The notes under the pieces were generated by a model. That model made no database searches. It was not told the DNA's origin and was given only the letters and a program-made list of their open reading frames with translations. A DNA stretch of 14,081 nucleotides, taken from NCBI GenBank assembly GCA_964624465.1, contig CAZUZD010000153.1, forward strand, positions 1-14,081, written 5' to 3'. The position numbers and the translations under genes are program-made. The first letter of the stretch is position 1; every line of letters begins with the position of its first letter. Shown piece by piece: positions 1 through 8,367 of this stretch. This DNA comes from CAZUZD01 sp964624465 (GTDB taxonomy: Bacteria > Planctomycetota > Planctomycetia > Isosphaerales > Isosphaeraceae).

Positions 1-46
1 GCACGGCCGCGCCGCCGCTGGCCCCCGGGCCGATGGAGAGCTAGCC

Positions 47-535
47 ATGGGTTTCTTCGACGCCCTGCTCCGGATCTTCGGCGACGACCAGCCCGCCCGC
101 CCGCATCACGACCGCGAGCGCGTCCGTCGCGCCCTGCTCGGCGACGAGCCGGCCGTCGACGGCACCGAGGTCGACCCCGAGGAGATGGCCGCCCCGCCGC
201 ATGCCTCGGAGTACGACCGCCGCATCTGGCGGAAGAAGCTCCGGCTCATGCTCACCGAGAAGATGCCCCTGGGCGAGTCCGAATATCACGACTTCCTGGC
301 CGATGCCCACGCCCTGGGCTTCGGGCGCGACTGGATCGAGACCGCCCAGCGCGAGGAGTTCCACGACCTGATCCGCGTGGCCGTCAGCGACGGGGTGCTC
401 ACGCTCGAGGAGCGTCGCAACCTCGACCTCGCTCGCCGCCTGATCGGCCTCTCCGACGCCGAGGCCGAGGAGGCCCTGCACACCTACGCCGCGCAGGCCG
501 CCGCCACCCTGGGCCACCCGGTCGAGGGGGCCTGA
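47..535 (+). CDS. TerB-like helical domain protein
   Basis: A 162-residue soluble protein with no signal peptide or membrane segment. The first 55 residues are charged and low in complexity. The rest (about 60-160) is predicted all-helical, and the stretch VSDGVLTLEERRNLDLARRLIGL followed by an acidic helix resembles the acidic, EF-hand-like turn of TerB/DjlA N-terminal domains (tellurite-resistance/co-chaperone fold). The function of such stand-alone domains is poorly known; no partner can be named. The start is supported by GGAGAG seven bases upstream of ATG. A frame open from the window edge ends in TAG at 42-44, so this could be the second gene of an upstream unit, but 41 bases are too few to prove that. 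It converges with the thioesterase gene. Confidence 0.72.
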   Translation: MGFFDALLRIFGDDQPARPHHDRERVRRALLGDEPAVDGTEVDPEEMAAPPHASEYDRRIWRKKLRLMLTEKMPLGESEYHDFLADAHALGFGRDWIETAQREEFHDLIRVAVSDGVLTLEERRNLDLARRLIGLSDAEAEEALHTYAAQAAATLGHPVEGA

Positions 536-536
536 T

Positions 537-568
537 CCCCGGCGGGTTCCGGATCGCTCCGGCCGGGG
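537..568. terminator. GC hairpin between convergent genes
   Basis: Perfect 7-base inverted repeat CCCCGGC (537-543) and GCCGGGG (562-568) around an 18-base loop, lying exactly in the 34-base gap between two convergent stop codons. There is no T-tract on either side, so a bidirectional intrinsic terminator is only suggested by position. Confidence 0.35.
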
Positions 569-569
569 C

Positions 570-959
570 TCAGCGCTCGCCCCGGAGCGATTCGGGCAGC
601 GGTTGCGGTCGGCCGGCACGGTCCACACAGGCGAGCGTCGAGTGCCCCTCGGCCAGCAGCACGCCGTCGCGGATCACCTCGTAGCGGTGCACGATCTTGA
701 CGTGCGTGACCCGCTCGACGATCGTCCGCAGCGTGATCAGGTCGTCGTACTGCGCCGGCCGCTTGAACTTGCAGCCGATGTCGATGACGACCAGGAAATG
801 GCCGGCGTCCTCGATTTCGCGGTAGGAGAACCCCTTCTGCCGCAGTAGCTCGGTGCGCCCCTGCTCGAAGTAGACGAAGAAGTTGGCGTGGTGCAGGAAG
901 CCCATCCGGTCGGTCTCGGCGTAGCGGACCCGGATCGGGATCTCGTGGCTCTCGGACAT
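570..959 (-). CDS. Acyl-CoA thioesterase, YbgC/FadM-type hotdog fold
   Basis: A 129-residue protein of the 4HBT hotdog superfamily, the usual length for the family. It hydrolyses acyl-CoA thioesters in the cytoplasm as a dimer or tetramer; the exact substrate is not readable. The N-terminal signature RVRYAETDRMG, followed by HHANFFVYFEQGR, is the YbgC/4-hydroxybenzoyl-CoA thioesterase pattern, with D17 the expected catalytic aspartate and the histidine and FE motif on the central helix. The C-terminal half is the expected strand-rich part (VTHVKIVHRYEV, LLAEGHSTLACVD). The start is ATG at 959-957; the frame runs open further upstream to 1127, but that extension would overlap the neighbouring phosphatase stop (989) and looks like out-of-frame arginine-rich sequence. 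It lies 29 bases after the phosphatase gene and is probably co-transcribed with it. Confidence 0.88.
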   Translation of the reverse strand: MSESHEIPIRVRYAETDRMGFLHHANFFVYFEQGRTELLRQKGFSYREIEDAGHFLVVIDIGCKFKRPAQYDDLITLRTIVERVTHVKIVHRYEVIRDGVLLAEGHSTLACVDRAGRPQPLPESLRGER

Positions 960-988
960 GCTCGGTCTCGCGGGCTCGGGGGATCGGC

Positions 989-1774
989 TCAACGGCGCCT
1001 GGAGCCGGCCGGCTCGGCGCCCGAGTGTACGGTCTGCGGGCAGGCGGCGTCGGACAGGTCGGCCTCGGCGTGCGTCGAGCCGTCGGCGGCGCGGGCCGTC
1101 ACGACCTTGCGGGGGTACGGGTTGCACGGCCAGTACTCGCGGCTGGGTGTGCCCGGCCGGTACACCGCCGTGAGCCAGTGCCGGAACCGCTCGGGGCGGT
1201 GGGGTGCTCCCTCGCCGCCCAGCCAGGCCTCGTAGGCGTCGAGGTGCCCGCGCATGACGAGGCCATCCTTCAGCGGCAGGAACAGGTAGCGGACCGAGAA
1301 CTGAGCCCGGGCCGAGTCCAGGGTGCTACCCGGCCGCAGCAGCTCGATCAGGGCCGAGATCAGCCCCGTGCGCTCGGCGCCGAACTCGCAGTGCACCAGG
1401 ATCGGCTCGTCAGCCGAGTCGAGCACCTCCAGCAGGGTCGCGATCTGCTCACGCGAGAGCCACTGGTCCGAGGCCATCGGCACGTCGACCTGGGTCGCCC
1501 CGGCGGCCACGGTCGCGGCCGACTCGGCGCGGTACCACGACTGGTCCGGGTTGGCCCCGCGCAGGTTCAGCACCGTGCGGATGCCGCGCTGCTGGATCAC
1601 CCGGGTGAGCTGTTCGGGCCCGAGCTGCGCCGAGCGATAGACCCGTCCGGGCGTGACCGTGCCCAGGTTACCCGTGGCCCGGCGATAGACGATCGGCAAG
1701 CCGAGGGCCAGGGCCGCCAGCAGCAGGGCCAGCAGCGTCCGTCGGGCGATCCGTCGAATCCTCGTGCGATCCAT
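989..1774 (-). CDS. Membrane-anchored dual-specificity/tyrosine phosphatase-like protein (second of tandem pair)
   Basis: A 261-residue protein. A basic N-terminus is followed by one hydrophobic segment (about residues 13-30) that anchors it to the membrane or serves as an uncleaved signal. The rest is a cysteine-based phosphatase domain: YRSAQLGPEQL and RTVLNLRG at the front, a VPMASD loop with D103 as possible general acid, and the P-loop HCEFGAERTG with nucleophile C129 and R135 (CX5R). The C-terminal 65 residues are hydrophilic, include HWLTAVYRPG and end in a disordered tail. The family is the bacterial SIW14/DSP-like group, with phosphotyrosine, phosphoserine or phosphoinositide as possible substrates. 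AAGGGA about eight bases before ATG (1774-1772) supports the start even though it lies inside the upstream paralogue. It probably arose by duplication with the gene at 1668-2375. Confidence 0.82.
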   Translation of the reverse strand: MDRTRIRRIARRTLLALLLAALALGLPIVYRRATGNLGTVTPGRVYRSAQLGPEQLTRVIQQRGIRTVLNLRGANPDQSWYRAESAATVAAGATQVDVPMASDQWLSREQIATLLEVLDSADEPILVHCEFGAERTGLISALIELLRPGSTLDSARAQFSVRYLFLPLKDGLVMRGHLDAYEAWLGGEGAPHRPERFRHWLTAVYRPGTPSREYWPCNPYPRKVVTARAADGSTHAEADLSDAACPQTVHSGAEPAGSRRR

Positions 1775-2375
1775 CGCGGGTCCCTTGCGGCGCCGGGCGC
1801 CGGGTGAGTGCCTGCCCGGGCGGGTGGGTCGCCTCGCGCTCGGCGAACGCCTCGATCACGCGGCGATCCGGTTCGTCCGCGACCGGGCGGGTCCAGGGCA
1901 GCGTTCGCAGCTCGGCCCAGGCCTGTGCGGCGCTCCAGCCCTGGTGGCGGATGCGGTAGGCCGCGTGGACCAGGCCGGTGCGGTGGTGGCCACCGACGCA
2001 GTGGAAGAAGACGGGCTGCCGGGCGGGGTCGGCCAGCAGGTCCGCGGCCTCGGTGAGCTGGTCGAGGGTGGCCGTCGAGCCGCGCATCGGCACGATCACC
2101 CAGTCGACCCCGGTGGCCCTGACGACCGCCTCCTGGGCGACATACTTCGGGTCGTCGCGGTTGATCGCCGTGAGGGTGACCACCGTGCGGATCCGCTCGC
2201 GGTCGATCAGCCGACGCAGCGGCCCCGGCCGTTGCCAGGCGCCCCGCACCAGCCGGCCGGGCTCGAGGACCCGCACCCGCTTTGGCAACAGGTCGTCCCA
2301 GACGATGGCCAGCAGGCCGCCGATCAGCAGGATCACGGCCAGGGCAACCCGGCGACCGACCCGCGGATTGAGCAC
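1668..2375 (-). CDS. Membrane-anchored dual-specificity/tyrosine phosphatase-like protein (first of tandem pair)
   Basis: A 235-residue protein starting with GTG (2375-2373), preceded by GAGGAGG four bases upstream. It has a hydrophobic anchor at about residues 9-26 and then a CX5R phosphatase domain: RIRTVVTL, VIVPMRGS and the P-loop HCVGGHHRTG with nucleophile C126 and R132. Its layout matches the downstream neighbour (anchor, LxRG/AxQR segment, RIRTVV/L strand, VPM loop, HCx5RTG), so the two are paralogues. The conserved domain seems to end near residue 190. The last 35-45 residues are proline-, glycine- and arginine-rich, lie in the region that also encodes the start of the next gene, and read like non-native sequence. 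The true stop may therefore have been lost by mutation or by a sequencing indel. Confidence 0.78.
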   Translation of the reverse strand: MLNPRVGRRVALAVILLIGGLLAIVWDDLLPKRVRVLEPGRLVRGAWQRPGPLRRLIDRERIRTVVTLTAINRDDPKYVAQEAVVRATGVDWVIVPMRGSTATLDQLTEAADLLADPARQPVFFHCVGGHHRTGLVHAAYRIRHQGWSAAQAWAELRTLPWTRPVADEPDRRVIEAFAEREATHPPGQALTRRPAPQGTRDGSHEDSTDRPTDAAGPAAGGPGPRLADRLSPGHG

Positions 2376-2386
2376 AGCGCCTCCTC

Positions 2387-2412
2387 GCCGGCCGGGTACC
2401 GTCCCGGCCGGC
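2387..2412. repeat. Perfect 10-bp inverted repeat upstream of phosphatase start
   Basis: GCCGGCCGGG (2387-2396) and its exact reverse complement (2403-2412) flank a six-base TACCGT loop. On the leftward transcript the hairpin sits between the cytochrome gene stop (2462) and the GAGGAGG ribosome-binding site (2379-2385), ending immediately before it. It could slow read-through, stabilise the mRNA end or reduce access to the ribosome-binding site. It has no U-tract, so I do not call it a terminator. Confidence 0.5.
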
Positions 2413-2461
2413 GGGATTTTGCGTCAGGTCGCCCGAACGGGCAACCCCAACCGGCGGGCGA

Positions 2462-5400
2462 TCAGCGACCGCCGCCACTGGCCGCCGGAGCGGCAGCCGT
2501 CGCGCCCAGCAGGAAGGCGAGCAGATCCCGGAGCTCGTCGGGCGTCTTGACCAGCCCGGCGGGCATCGGCGAGCCGTCCATCGGCTTGCGCGACTCGATC
2601 TCGGCGCGGGGGACCTTGACCCGGGTGGCGTCGGCCAGCAGCAGCTCGAGCCCCTGTTCCCCCTCGTTGACCACCAGGCCCGAGAGCACGCGGCCGTCGG
2701 TGGTGGCCACGATCGTTCCCTGGAAGACCGGGGCGACCTGGCGGTTGGGCGTGAGCACCGACTCGACCAGGGAGGCCGCGGTGAACCGCCGACCGGCGTC
2801 GGCCAGGCTCGGGGCCCCGCCGCCGGCCTCGCCTGGGTTCAGGGCGTGACACTTGGCGCACCCGATCCCATCCGCGGAGAAGAGCTTGCGACCCCGGTCG
2901 CGGTTGCCCTCGGCGGCCGCCTTCGACCAGTCGATCTGGAGGAACTCCGCCGGCACGGCCTCGGCACCTGTGCCACCGCCGGCCTTGAGACGCTCGGCCA
3001 GGCCGGCGATCCCGAGTGCCTCGGGCAGCTCGACCGTGACGCCGTCGAGTGCCTGCAACTCCAGGGTCGCCGCCGAGCCGCCGGCGCGGTTCCGGACGCG
3101 GACGAGGATGTCGTTGCTGCCGGTGCCGAGGTCGAGGCGGGTGGCGTTGCGGAACCCGGGGATGCTGCCGACCGAGTTCTCGTAGATATTCCGGCCGTTG
3201 TGCCAGACCGTCACGGGGTCGTCCGACCGGACGAACAGGTTCGCCGCCTGGGCCGCGCCGCTCTGGAGTCGGACGTGGAAATAGCTCGCCCCGTCCGCCG
3301 CAGCCGCCAGCGGATACTGACCATTCTCCGATCGGGCCTGCTCCCAGGCGACCGGCGTGGTCCCGGTGCCGTACTTCGCGTTCAGGTCGATGGCACCCGA
3401 CTCGGGGGAGTTCTCGCCGCCCGCGGCGATCGGGCCGACCCGCCAGGCGGCGGCGATCGGCTGCGGGGCCGCGGCGGCCAGTCGCTTCGCCTCGACCTCG
3501 CCGGTCGCCTTCGCGACGGCGGGCTCGCTGCGGGGGTCGTTGAGCAGCCCGAGGAAGTAGGCCGCCTGGAGCCGGACGCGATCGGACCGGTCCTCGAGCG
3601 CCCGCATCAGGGCGGCGAAGAGCGACTCCTCCTCCGCCGTATGCGGCAGGGCCTTCCAGCGCCCGGCGGTGGTGAAGCTGCCCACTCGGCCGAGGTCGCG
3701 GAGGTTGACCGTGCCGTCGGCGTACGGGATCGCGAACAGGGCGTTGCCGCTCTCGTAGGTCAGCGGCAGCGCGGCCGGCAGCGGGCCGGTCGAACCGGGC
3801 ACCGTGAGCTGGACGCCGGTGGCCAGGACTCCGGCCAGCCTGGCCGCGTCGTCGTCGGCCGTGAGCAGGCGTTCGAGCGTGTCGCGGTCGGCGCGGGCGG
3901 CGGTCAGCCGGGTCGCGACCTGGCGCAGATACGTGTCGTCGGAGCGGGCCGGGCCGCTCAGGATCGCGTCGGCGATCGGTGCGGAATGGTCGAACAGGGC
4001 GGACAGTCCGGCCAGCCGGACGCGGGAGTCGTTGTCGGCGACCGCCGCCACGAACGGCTCGGGAGTCGTGCCGATCCGGAAGGCATCCCCCAGGGCCCGC
4101 ACCGCCTGGAGCCGGACGTCGGGGTCGGCATCCTGGCGGAGGTTGTTCAGGAGCGCTCCCGCCTCGGGGACGCCCGAGGCGGCGATCAGCCAGGGGAGAT
4201 GAACGCGGGCCGGGTCGTTTCGCTTCAGGCCGGCCAGCCGCTTCGGCGCGTCGGCCAGGGCCGGCCCGCCGCGCCGGATCAGCTCGCGATGGGCGACATC
4301 GCGGCGCGACCAGGAGGTGGAGGAAAGCTCGGACCACAGGCGATCGGCCGTGGCGTCCGGGGGCTCGTAGCCCTCGAAGTTCGGGGCCTTCGCCGTGTCG
4401 GTCGGCAGCATCATGACGAGCTCGCTCGGGTACACGGGCGAGCCCTCGTTCTGCGCCATGTACGCGATGGTGGCGAAGACGCGGCCACCGTGCCCGACCG
4501 CCACCCCGACCGGCCGGGCCCGGCCCTCGCCGATCAGGAGCGGTCGCTCGGCGACCGAGTAGCTCGCCCCGCGCGGCTGGATCCGCGCCGCGTCGACGCT
4601 GCGGGTGCCCCACTGGGCAATGAGCAGGGAGTCGCGGAAGGCCTCGGGCAGCGCCGGGTCGTCGTGGTACGCCTGGCCGACCGGCACGCCGCGGCCGAAT
4701 CCGGGGTTGGCGATCTCGAGCAGGTCCGAGCGATCGGGCGACCGCCGGGCGGTCCAGCCGCGGGGCCAGGCGAAGTCGGCGCCCCGGGCGACGTGCAGCA
4801 CGCGGTAGGGGGTGAAACGGTCGGGGAACGACTCGTGGTCGTTGTCGTTGGTGAACAGCTCGTAGCGGCGGTCGAACGCCAGGCCGTCGCTGCCGCGGAG
4901 GCCGCCGGCGACGACGCGGAACTGGCGGCCGTCGGGACGGACCCGGAAGACACCCCCCACCCCGGTGTACGGCGTCGGCTCGCCGTCGGGCCCGCTGTAC
5001 ACGGTCCAGTGACCCCAGTGGTCGGCGCGGTTGAAGTCGCCGTAGTTCAGCAGCGGGTCGCCGGAGTTGAAGTACAGGTCCCCCTGCGGCCCGAAGGCCA
5101 GGCCGTGGAAGGTCACGTGCAGGTCCACCGGTGTGCCCCAGACGAGCTTCTCGGCGGTCGCCTGCTGGCCCGCCGGCAGGCGACGGGCCCCCGGCAGGCG
5201 GTAGAGCGCCGGGGCGGTGGCAACGTACAGGTCATCGCCGCGGATCTCGATGTCGCCGATCCAGGAGTGCGGCGGGAACCGGAACAGCTCGCGACGCGGG
5301 GCATATCCCCCCTGGCCGTCGGGCTCGTAGACGAACAGCGCCTCGCGGCCGCCGACGAACACGCGGCCGGCGGCGTCGACCCGGACCGCGATGAACGACT

Positions 5401-6211
5401 CGTCGGTCGAGGTGTCCAGCCGCACGACCTTGAGCGCCGGGTCGGCGGCCTTGTACGACGGAGCGGCGCCGTCGCGGAACTCGGCCGGCGGCGGCGGAGC
5501 GGCGCCCGGGCGGGCCGGGTTGTCGAGCGACGAGGCGTCGGCGTACCGGCCGTCGGCGAGGGCGTCGAACGACCAGAGGCCCAGCGTCACGGCCTCGGCC
5601 TTCGGTGGGGCCCCGGGCACCTCGGTCGGAGGCAGGGCGCCTCGGCGAATGCGCAGCTCGTCGATCCGGCCGTCGCAGCCCATCGACTGCGGCGGATAGG
5701 CCCCGATCCAGAGCGGGCCCGGCTCACCGCCCGCCGCGGCGCGCTCGATCGGGCGGTCGAGCACGCCCTTCGCATCGAGGTAGAGCCGCACCCGGTCCGC
5801 CTCGTAGACCATCGCGACGTGGTGCCAGCGGCCGTCGCAGAGATCGACACCCGAGTCGAGCACCGAGGGGCTGGCGCCCGGGATGAAGGCTGCCAGCGAA
5901 CCGCTGCCGGCGGTCGTGTACAGCTCCCAGTGCGCGGGCGACTCCTTGGGGCCGTGGGCGATCAGGATGTTGAAGCCGTTGCGCGAGTCGAGCCGCGCCC
6001 AGCCGTCGATTGTCAGCGGCGGCCGGGCGTACTCGGGCCTGGGCTCGGCCTGGGCTGGCTGCTGCGACGCGACCAGCGAGCCGCCGAATCGGGCGGCGTT
6101 GAAGGCCGTCTGGGCCTGGACCGGAACCTGGAATGCGGGTCCGGGCAGGCCGGCCAGCAGCAGCACGGCGGCGAGCCTGGGGATTCGGGGGGCGGTGACG
6201 CGGCGTCGCAT
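2462..6211 (-). CDS. Secreted LamG/beta-propeller/HEAT/haem-binding c-type cytochrome protein (planctomycete type)
   Basis: A 1249-residue exported protein. The ATG at 6211-6209 gives a proper signal peptide (MRRR, hydrophobic LAAVLLLAGL, cleavage near VQAQ at 34) and has GGAG seven bases upstream; an in-frame start 25 codons further out would bury the signal. Order of domains: LamG/concanavalin-like (about 55-190, with WHHVAMVYE and GRIDELRI); a beta-propeller of the glucose/sorbosone dehydrogenase-like 'membrane-bound dehydrogenase' type (about 255-610); HEAT repeats (about 635-920); a beta-rich region with VTVWHNGRNIYEN (about 950-1060); and a cytochrome domain with CAKCH at 1118-1122 and a GSPMPAGL segment that may supply the axial methionine. 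These mosaics are abundant in Planctomycetota and are thought to act in the periplasm in oxidation or binding of sugars and polymers; the substrate is unknown. Confidence 0.9.
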   Translation of the reverse strand: MRRRVTAPRIPRLAAVLLLAGLPGPAFQVPVQAQTAFNAARFGGSLVASQQPAQAEPRPEYARPPLTIDGWARLDSRNGFNILIAHGPKESPAHWELYTTAGSGSLAAFIPGASPSVLDSGVDLCDGRWHHVAMVYEADRVRLYLDAKGVLDRPIERAAAGGEPGPLWIGAYPPQSMGCDGRIDELRIRRGALPPTEVPGAPPKAEAVTLGLWSFDALADGRYADASSLDNPARPGAAPPPPAEFRDGAAPSYKAADPALKVVRLDTSTDESFIAVRVDAAGRVFVGGREALFVYEPDGQGGYAPRRELFRFPPHSWIGDIEIRGDDLYVATAPALYRLPGARRLPAGQQATAEKLVWGTPVDLHVTFHGLAFGPQGDLYFNSGDPLLNYGDFNRADHWGHWTVYSGPDGEPTPYTGVGGVFRVRPDGRQFRVVAGGLRGSDGLAFDRRYELFTNDNDHESFPDRFTPYRVLHVARGADFAWPRGWTARRSPDRSDLLEIANPGFGRGVPVGQAYHDDPALPEAFRDSLLIAQWGTRSVDAARIQPRGASYSVAERPLLIGEGRARPVGVAVGHGGRVFATIAYMAQNEGSPVYPSELVMMLPTDTAKAPNFEGYEPPDATADRLWSELSSTSWSRRDVAHRELIRRGGPALADAPKRLAGLKRNDPARVHLPWLIAASGVPEAGALLNNLRQDADPDVRLQAVRALGDAFRIGTTPEPFVAAVADNDSRVRLAGLSALFDHSAPIADAILSGPARSDDTYLRQVATRLTAARADRDTLERLLTADDDAARLAGVLATGVQLTVPGSTGPLPAALPLTYESGNALFAIPYADGTVNLRDLGRVGSFTTAGRWKALPHTAEEESLFAALMRALEDRSDRVRLQAAYFLGLLNDPRSEPAVAKATGEVEAKRLAAAAPQPIAAAWRVGPIAAGGENSPESGAIDLNAKYGTGTTPVAWEQARSENGQYPLAAAADGASYFHVRLQSGAAQAANLFVRSDDPVTVWHNGRNIYENSVGSIPGFRNATRLDLGTGSNDILVRVRNRAGGSAATLELQALDGVTVELPEALGIAGLAERLKAGGGTGAEAVPAEFLQIDWSKAAAEGNRDRGRKLFSADGIGCAKCHALNPGEAGGGAPSLADAGRRFTAASLVESVLTPNRQVAPVFQGTIVATTDGRVLSGLVVNEGEQGLELLLADATRVKVPRAEIESRKPMDGSPMPAGLVKTPDELRDLLAFLLGATAAAPAASGGGR

Positions 6212-6329
6212 GGGGCCACTCCGGGGGCGGTGGCGGTGGGAACGTAGGGATCGCACGAGGGGCGGGATTGGGGGCCATCTTGGCAAACCGCCGCGGCCGT
6301 CGCCACCCGGCGCCGGCTGATGGGACCGC

Positions 6330-6358
6330 TTGACGTCGGCCGGGCCGCCTCGTAGCGT
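6330..6358 (+). promoter_or_regulatory. Candidate sigma70-type promoter of the retron accessory genes
   Basis: TTGACG (6330-6335), a 17-base spacer and TAGCGT (6353-6358), about 46 bases before the ATG at 6405. The -35 box matches consensus at five of six positions and the -10 at three. It lies in the 193-base divergent region 6212-6404, which also holds a 10-base palindrome CCGGCGCCGG (6307-6316). I found no convincing promoter for the leftward cytochrome gene in the same region. Confidence 0.4.
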
Positions 6359-6404
6359 TCAGGCCGGGGGATCGCCGACCCACGTCCCTGGAGACGATCG
6401 CGGC

Positions 6405-8360
6405 ATGAGCGCCGACCGCTGGCTCCTGGCCCAGGATCTGTACCGCGCGAGCGATCCCGGGTTCGTGGCGGCCCTCCGCAGCGTCTCCGACGCCGAGGCG
6501 CTGGCCGCCTTCGCCGCCGACTGGTACGCCGACCCCGGGCCCTTCGCCCGGCAGGCGTTGATCGCCTACCTCGAATTGCCCCTGAATGCGTTCCGCCACG
6601 AGCCGCTCGTCAAGCGATTGCTCAAGCTCGCCGAGGCCGCCGGCGACGACGAGGCGCTCGCTGCGCTGATGGTGACGCTGGACCGGGCCCTGGAGCGCCA
6701 GAGCCGAGCCCGGCTGACCATGCTCAGCCGGGTGGTCCCGACCGAGCCCGAGGCCCGGCAGCTCGAGGCGAAGTGGCGGGCGGAAGGCCTCGACTTCGTG
6801 AACTCCTGGCGGGACGCCGGCGGCGGCTATCGCGTCGTGGGCGGCCGGCCGGAGTACGGGCTCGGCGTGGTCCACGGCTCGACCATGCCCCGCGATACCC
6901 CGATCGATGCCTTCGTGCCCGACCCGGTCACCGGTCGCTGGGGCCGGCGCCAGGTGCCCGAATGGGTCCTCCGCCTGAACCTGGCCTTCCGGCCGGGCTT
7001 CCACCTCGATCAGGTTCGCCTGGAGGACCACGCCGAGCGGCTGGCCGGGTTCCGCCTGTTCTCGGTCCGGACCCGTCAGTACCTGCGGCGCCGCGTCTGG
7101 CGCTCCTTCCGCCGCCTGGGGCGATCGAGCCCCGACCGCTACGTGACCGCGATGGTTGCCGCGCTGGCCCGATACCAGGATGTCGATTTCGGCGACGGGA
7201 TCGCCCTGCTCGACCGCTGGGCCCTGGTCCACGTGCTGTTCCACCACAGTGAGGTCCTGGCCGCCAGGCCGGGCGGCTGGAGACTTGCCGAGGGCCGGTC
7301 CATCGACGAGCTGCGACCCGCCCCCATGTACCCCGCCGCCTGGGCGGATCGTCCCGAGGCGCTGCTGGATCTTCTGGAACGCGCCGGCTCGCAGCCGGTC
7401 CGGCAGTGGGTCTTGCGGCTACTGAAACGCGAGCCGGATCGAGTCCGCTCGCTGCTGACCCCCGAGCGGCTGCTGGGATTGCTGGGGCACCACGATCCGG
7501 ACGTGGTCGCCCAGGCGGCCGACTGGCTGCGACAGAGTCCGGCGATCGCCACGCTCGATCCGGACCGCTGGCTGGCACTCCTCGGCATCGAGAATCCCGA
7601 CGCCCTGGCGATCCTCTGCGACCTGGCCGCCCGATCGCTCGCGGGAGCCCGGCTGAGCCTGGAACAGGTCGTGGGCCTGGCCGTGCGGCGGCCCTTGCCG
7701 GTCGCCCGCCTGGGCCTGGAACTCCTCAAAGGTCGCCCGCCCGGCGATCCCGCCGAGCGCGCCGTTCTGCTCGGGCTGATCGAGGCCGCCTGCACGCCGC
7801 TGCGGCCCGAGCTCCTGCGCCTGGCCCGGTCACGCCTGGCCGAGACCGGAGCAGCGTCCGAGGCGGTCCTGGAGTTCCTCGACAGCCGGCACGCCGACGC
7901 GAGGGCGGTCGGGCTGGACTGGATGCACGCCGAGCCCCGATTCCACGACGATCTTGAACTCTGGCGCCGGCTCCTGGAGTCGCCCCACGACGACATTCGC
8001 GTCGCCGTCCTCGGCGAGCTGGAGCGCCACGCCCGCTCGGGTCCGACCGACTGGTCGCTCCGTCCCGAGCTCGACTCCGAGGCCCTGAGGCGACTCTGGG
8101 CCGGCGTCCTGCTCAACGTGCATTGCGGCAGTCGCTCGAAGCCCGTGGCGCTGGCTCAGCTGGTGCGGCGACTGGAGCGGCGACCGGCGGAGGTCGAGGC
8201 GCTGCTGCCCGTCCTGTCCGTGGCGCTGCGGTCGACCCGCGGGCCCGAATGGCGATCGGGGCTGGCGGCGATCGTCGGCCTGGCCGAGCGGCGTCCCGAC
8301 CTGCGTCCCCGGCTGGAGCGGGCCTTCCCCGACCTGACCCTCCCGGCCGTGCGGAGCTGA
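6405..8360 (+). CDS. HEAT/ARM-type helical repeat protein, probable retron accessory protein
   Basis: A 651-residue cytoplasmic protein without signal peptide, membrane segment or enzymatic motif. It is built almost wholly of helices; from about residue 320 to the end it shows repeating two-helix units typical of HEAT/armadillo repeats (for example RLLGLLGHHDPDVVAQAADWL, then RLGLELLKG, RRLLESPHDDIRVAVLGEL). The N-terminal 300 residues are also helical, with an aromatic/basic centre (RTRQYLRRRVWRSFRRL). The start at 6405 is chosen because a TTG extension to 6330 overlaps the likely promoter; GGAG lies 11 bases upstream. It is followed after 7 bases by the SWIM gene. An ARM-repeat gene beside a winged-helix/SWIM gene and a retron RT is, as I recall, the gene set of retron type XIII. 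The repeats probably form a binding scaffold for the SWIM protein or the msDNA; this is inference. Confidence 0.75.
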   Translation: MSADRWLLAQDLYRASDPGFVAALRSVSDAEALAAFAADWYADPGPFARQALIAYLELPLNAFRHEPLVKRLLKLAEAAGDDEALAALMVTLDRALERQSRARLTMLSRVVPTEPEARQLEAKWRAEGLDFVNSWRDAGGGYRVVGGRPEYGLGVVHGSTMPRDTPIDAFVPDPVTGRWGRRQVPEWVLRLNLAFRPGFHLDQVRLEDHAERLAGFRLFSVRTRQYLRRRVWRSFRRLGRSSPDRYVTAMVAALARYQDVDFGDGIALLDRWALVHVLFHHSEVLAARPGGWRLAEGRSIDELRPAPMYPAAWADRPEALLDLLERAGSQPVRQWVLRLLKREPDRVRSLLTPERLLGLLGHHDPDVVAQAADWLRQSPAIATLDPDRWLALLGIENPDALAILCDLAARSLAGARLSLEQVVGLAVRRPLPVARLGLELLKGRPPGDPAERAVLLGLIEAACTPLRPELLRLARSRLAETGAASEAVLEFLDSRHADARAVGLDWMHAEPRFHDDLELWRRLLESPHDDIRVAVLGELERHARSGPTDWSLRPELDSEALRRLWAGVLLNVHCGSRSKPVALAQLVRRLERRPAEVEALLPVLSVALRSTRGPEWRSGLAAIVGLAERRPDLRPRLERAFPDLTLPAVRS

Positions 8361-8367
8361 GATCGCC

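Noticed and set aside
3..44. Possible C-terminal end of an upstream gene, frame open to TAG at 42-44
   Set aside because: Only 13 codons, uninformative in GC-rich DNA; mentioned under the TerB-like gene only.
2846..6247. Open frame of 1133 codons on the plus strand
   Set aside because: It lies entirely antisense to the LamG/propeller/cytochrome gene, is arginine-, glycine- and valine-rich, has no recognisable domain, and is an expected shadow in DNA this GC-rich.
6330..6404. TTG start extending the ARM protein by 25 residues
   Set aside because: The extra residues are not domain-like and the TTG falls within the likely -35 box; ATG at 6405 is preferred.
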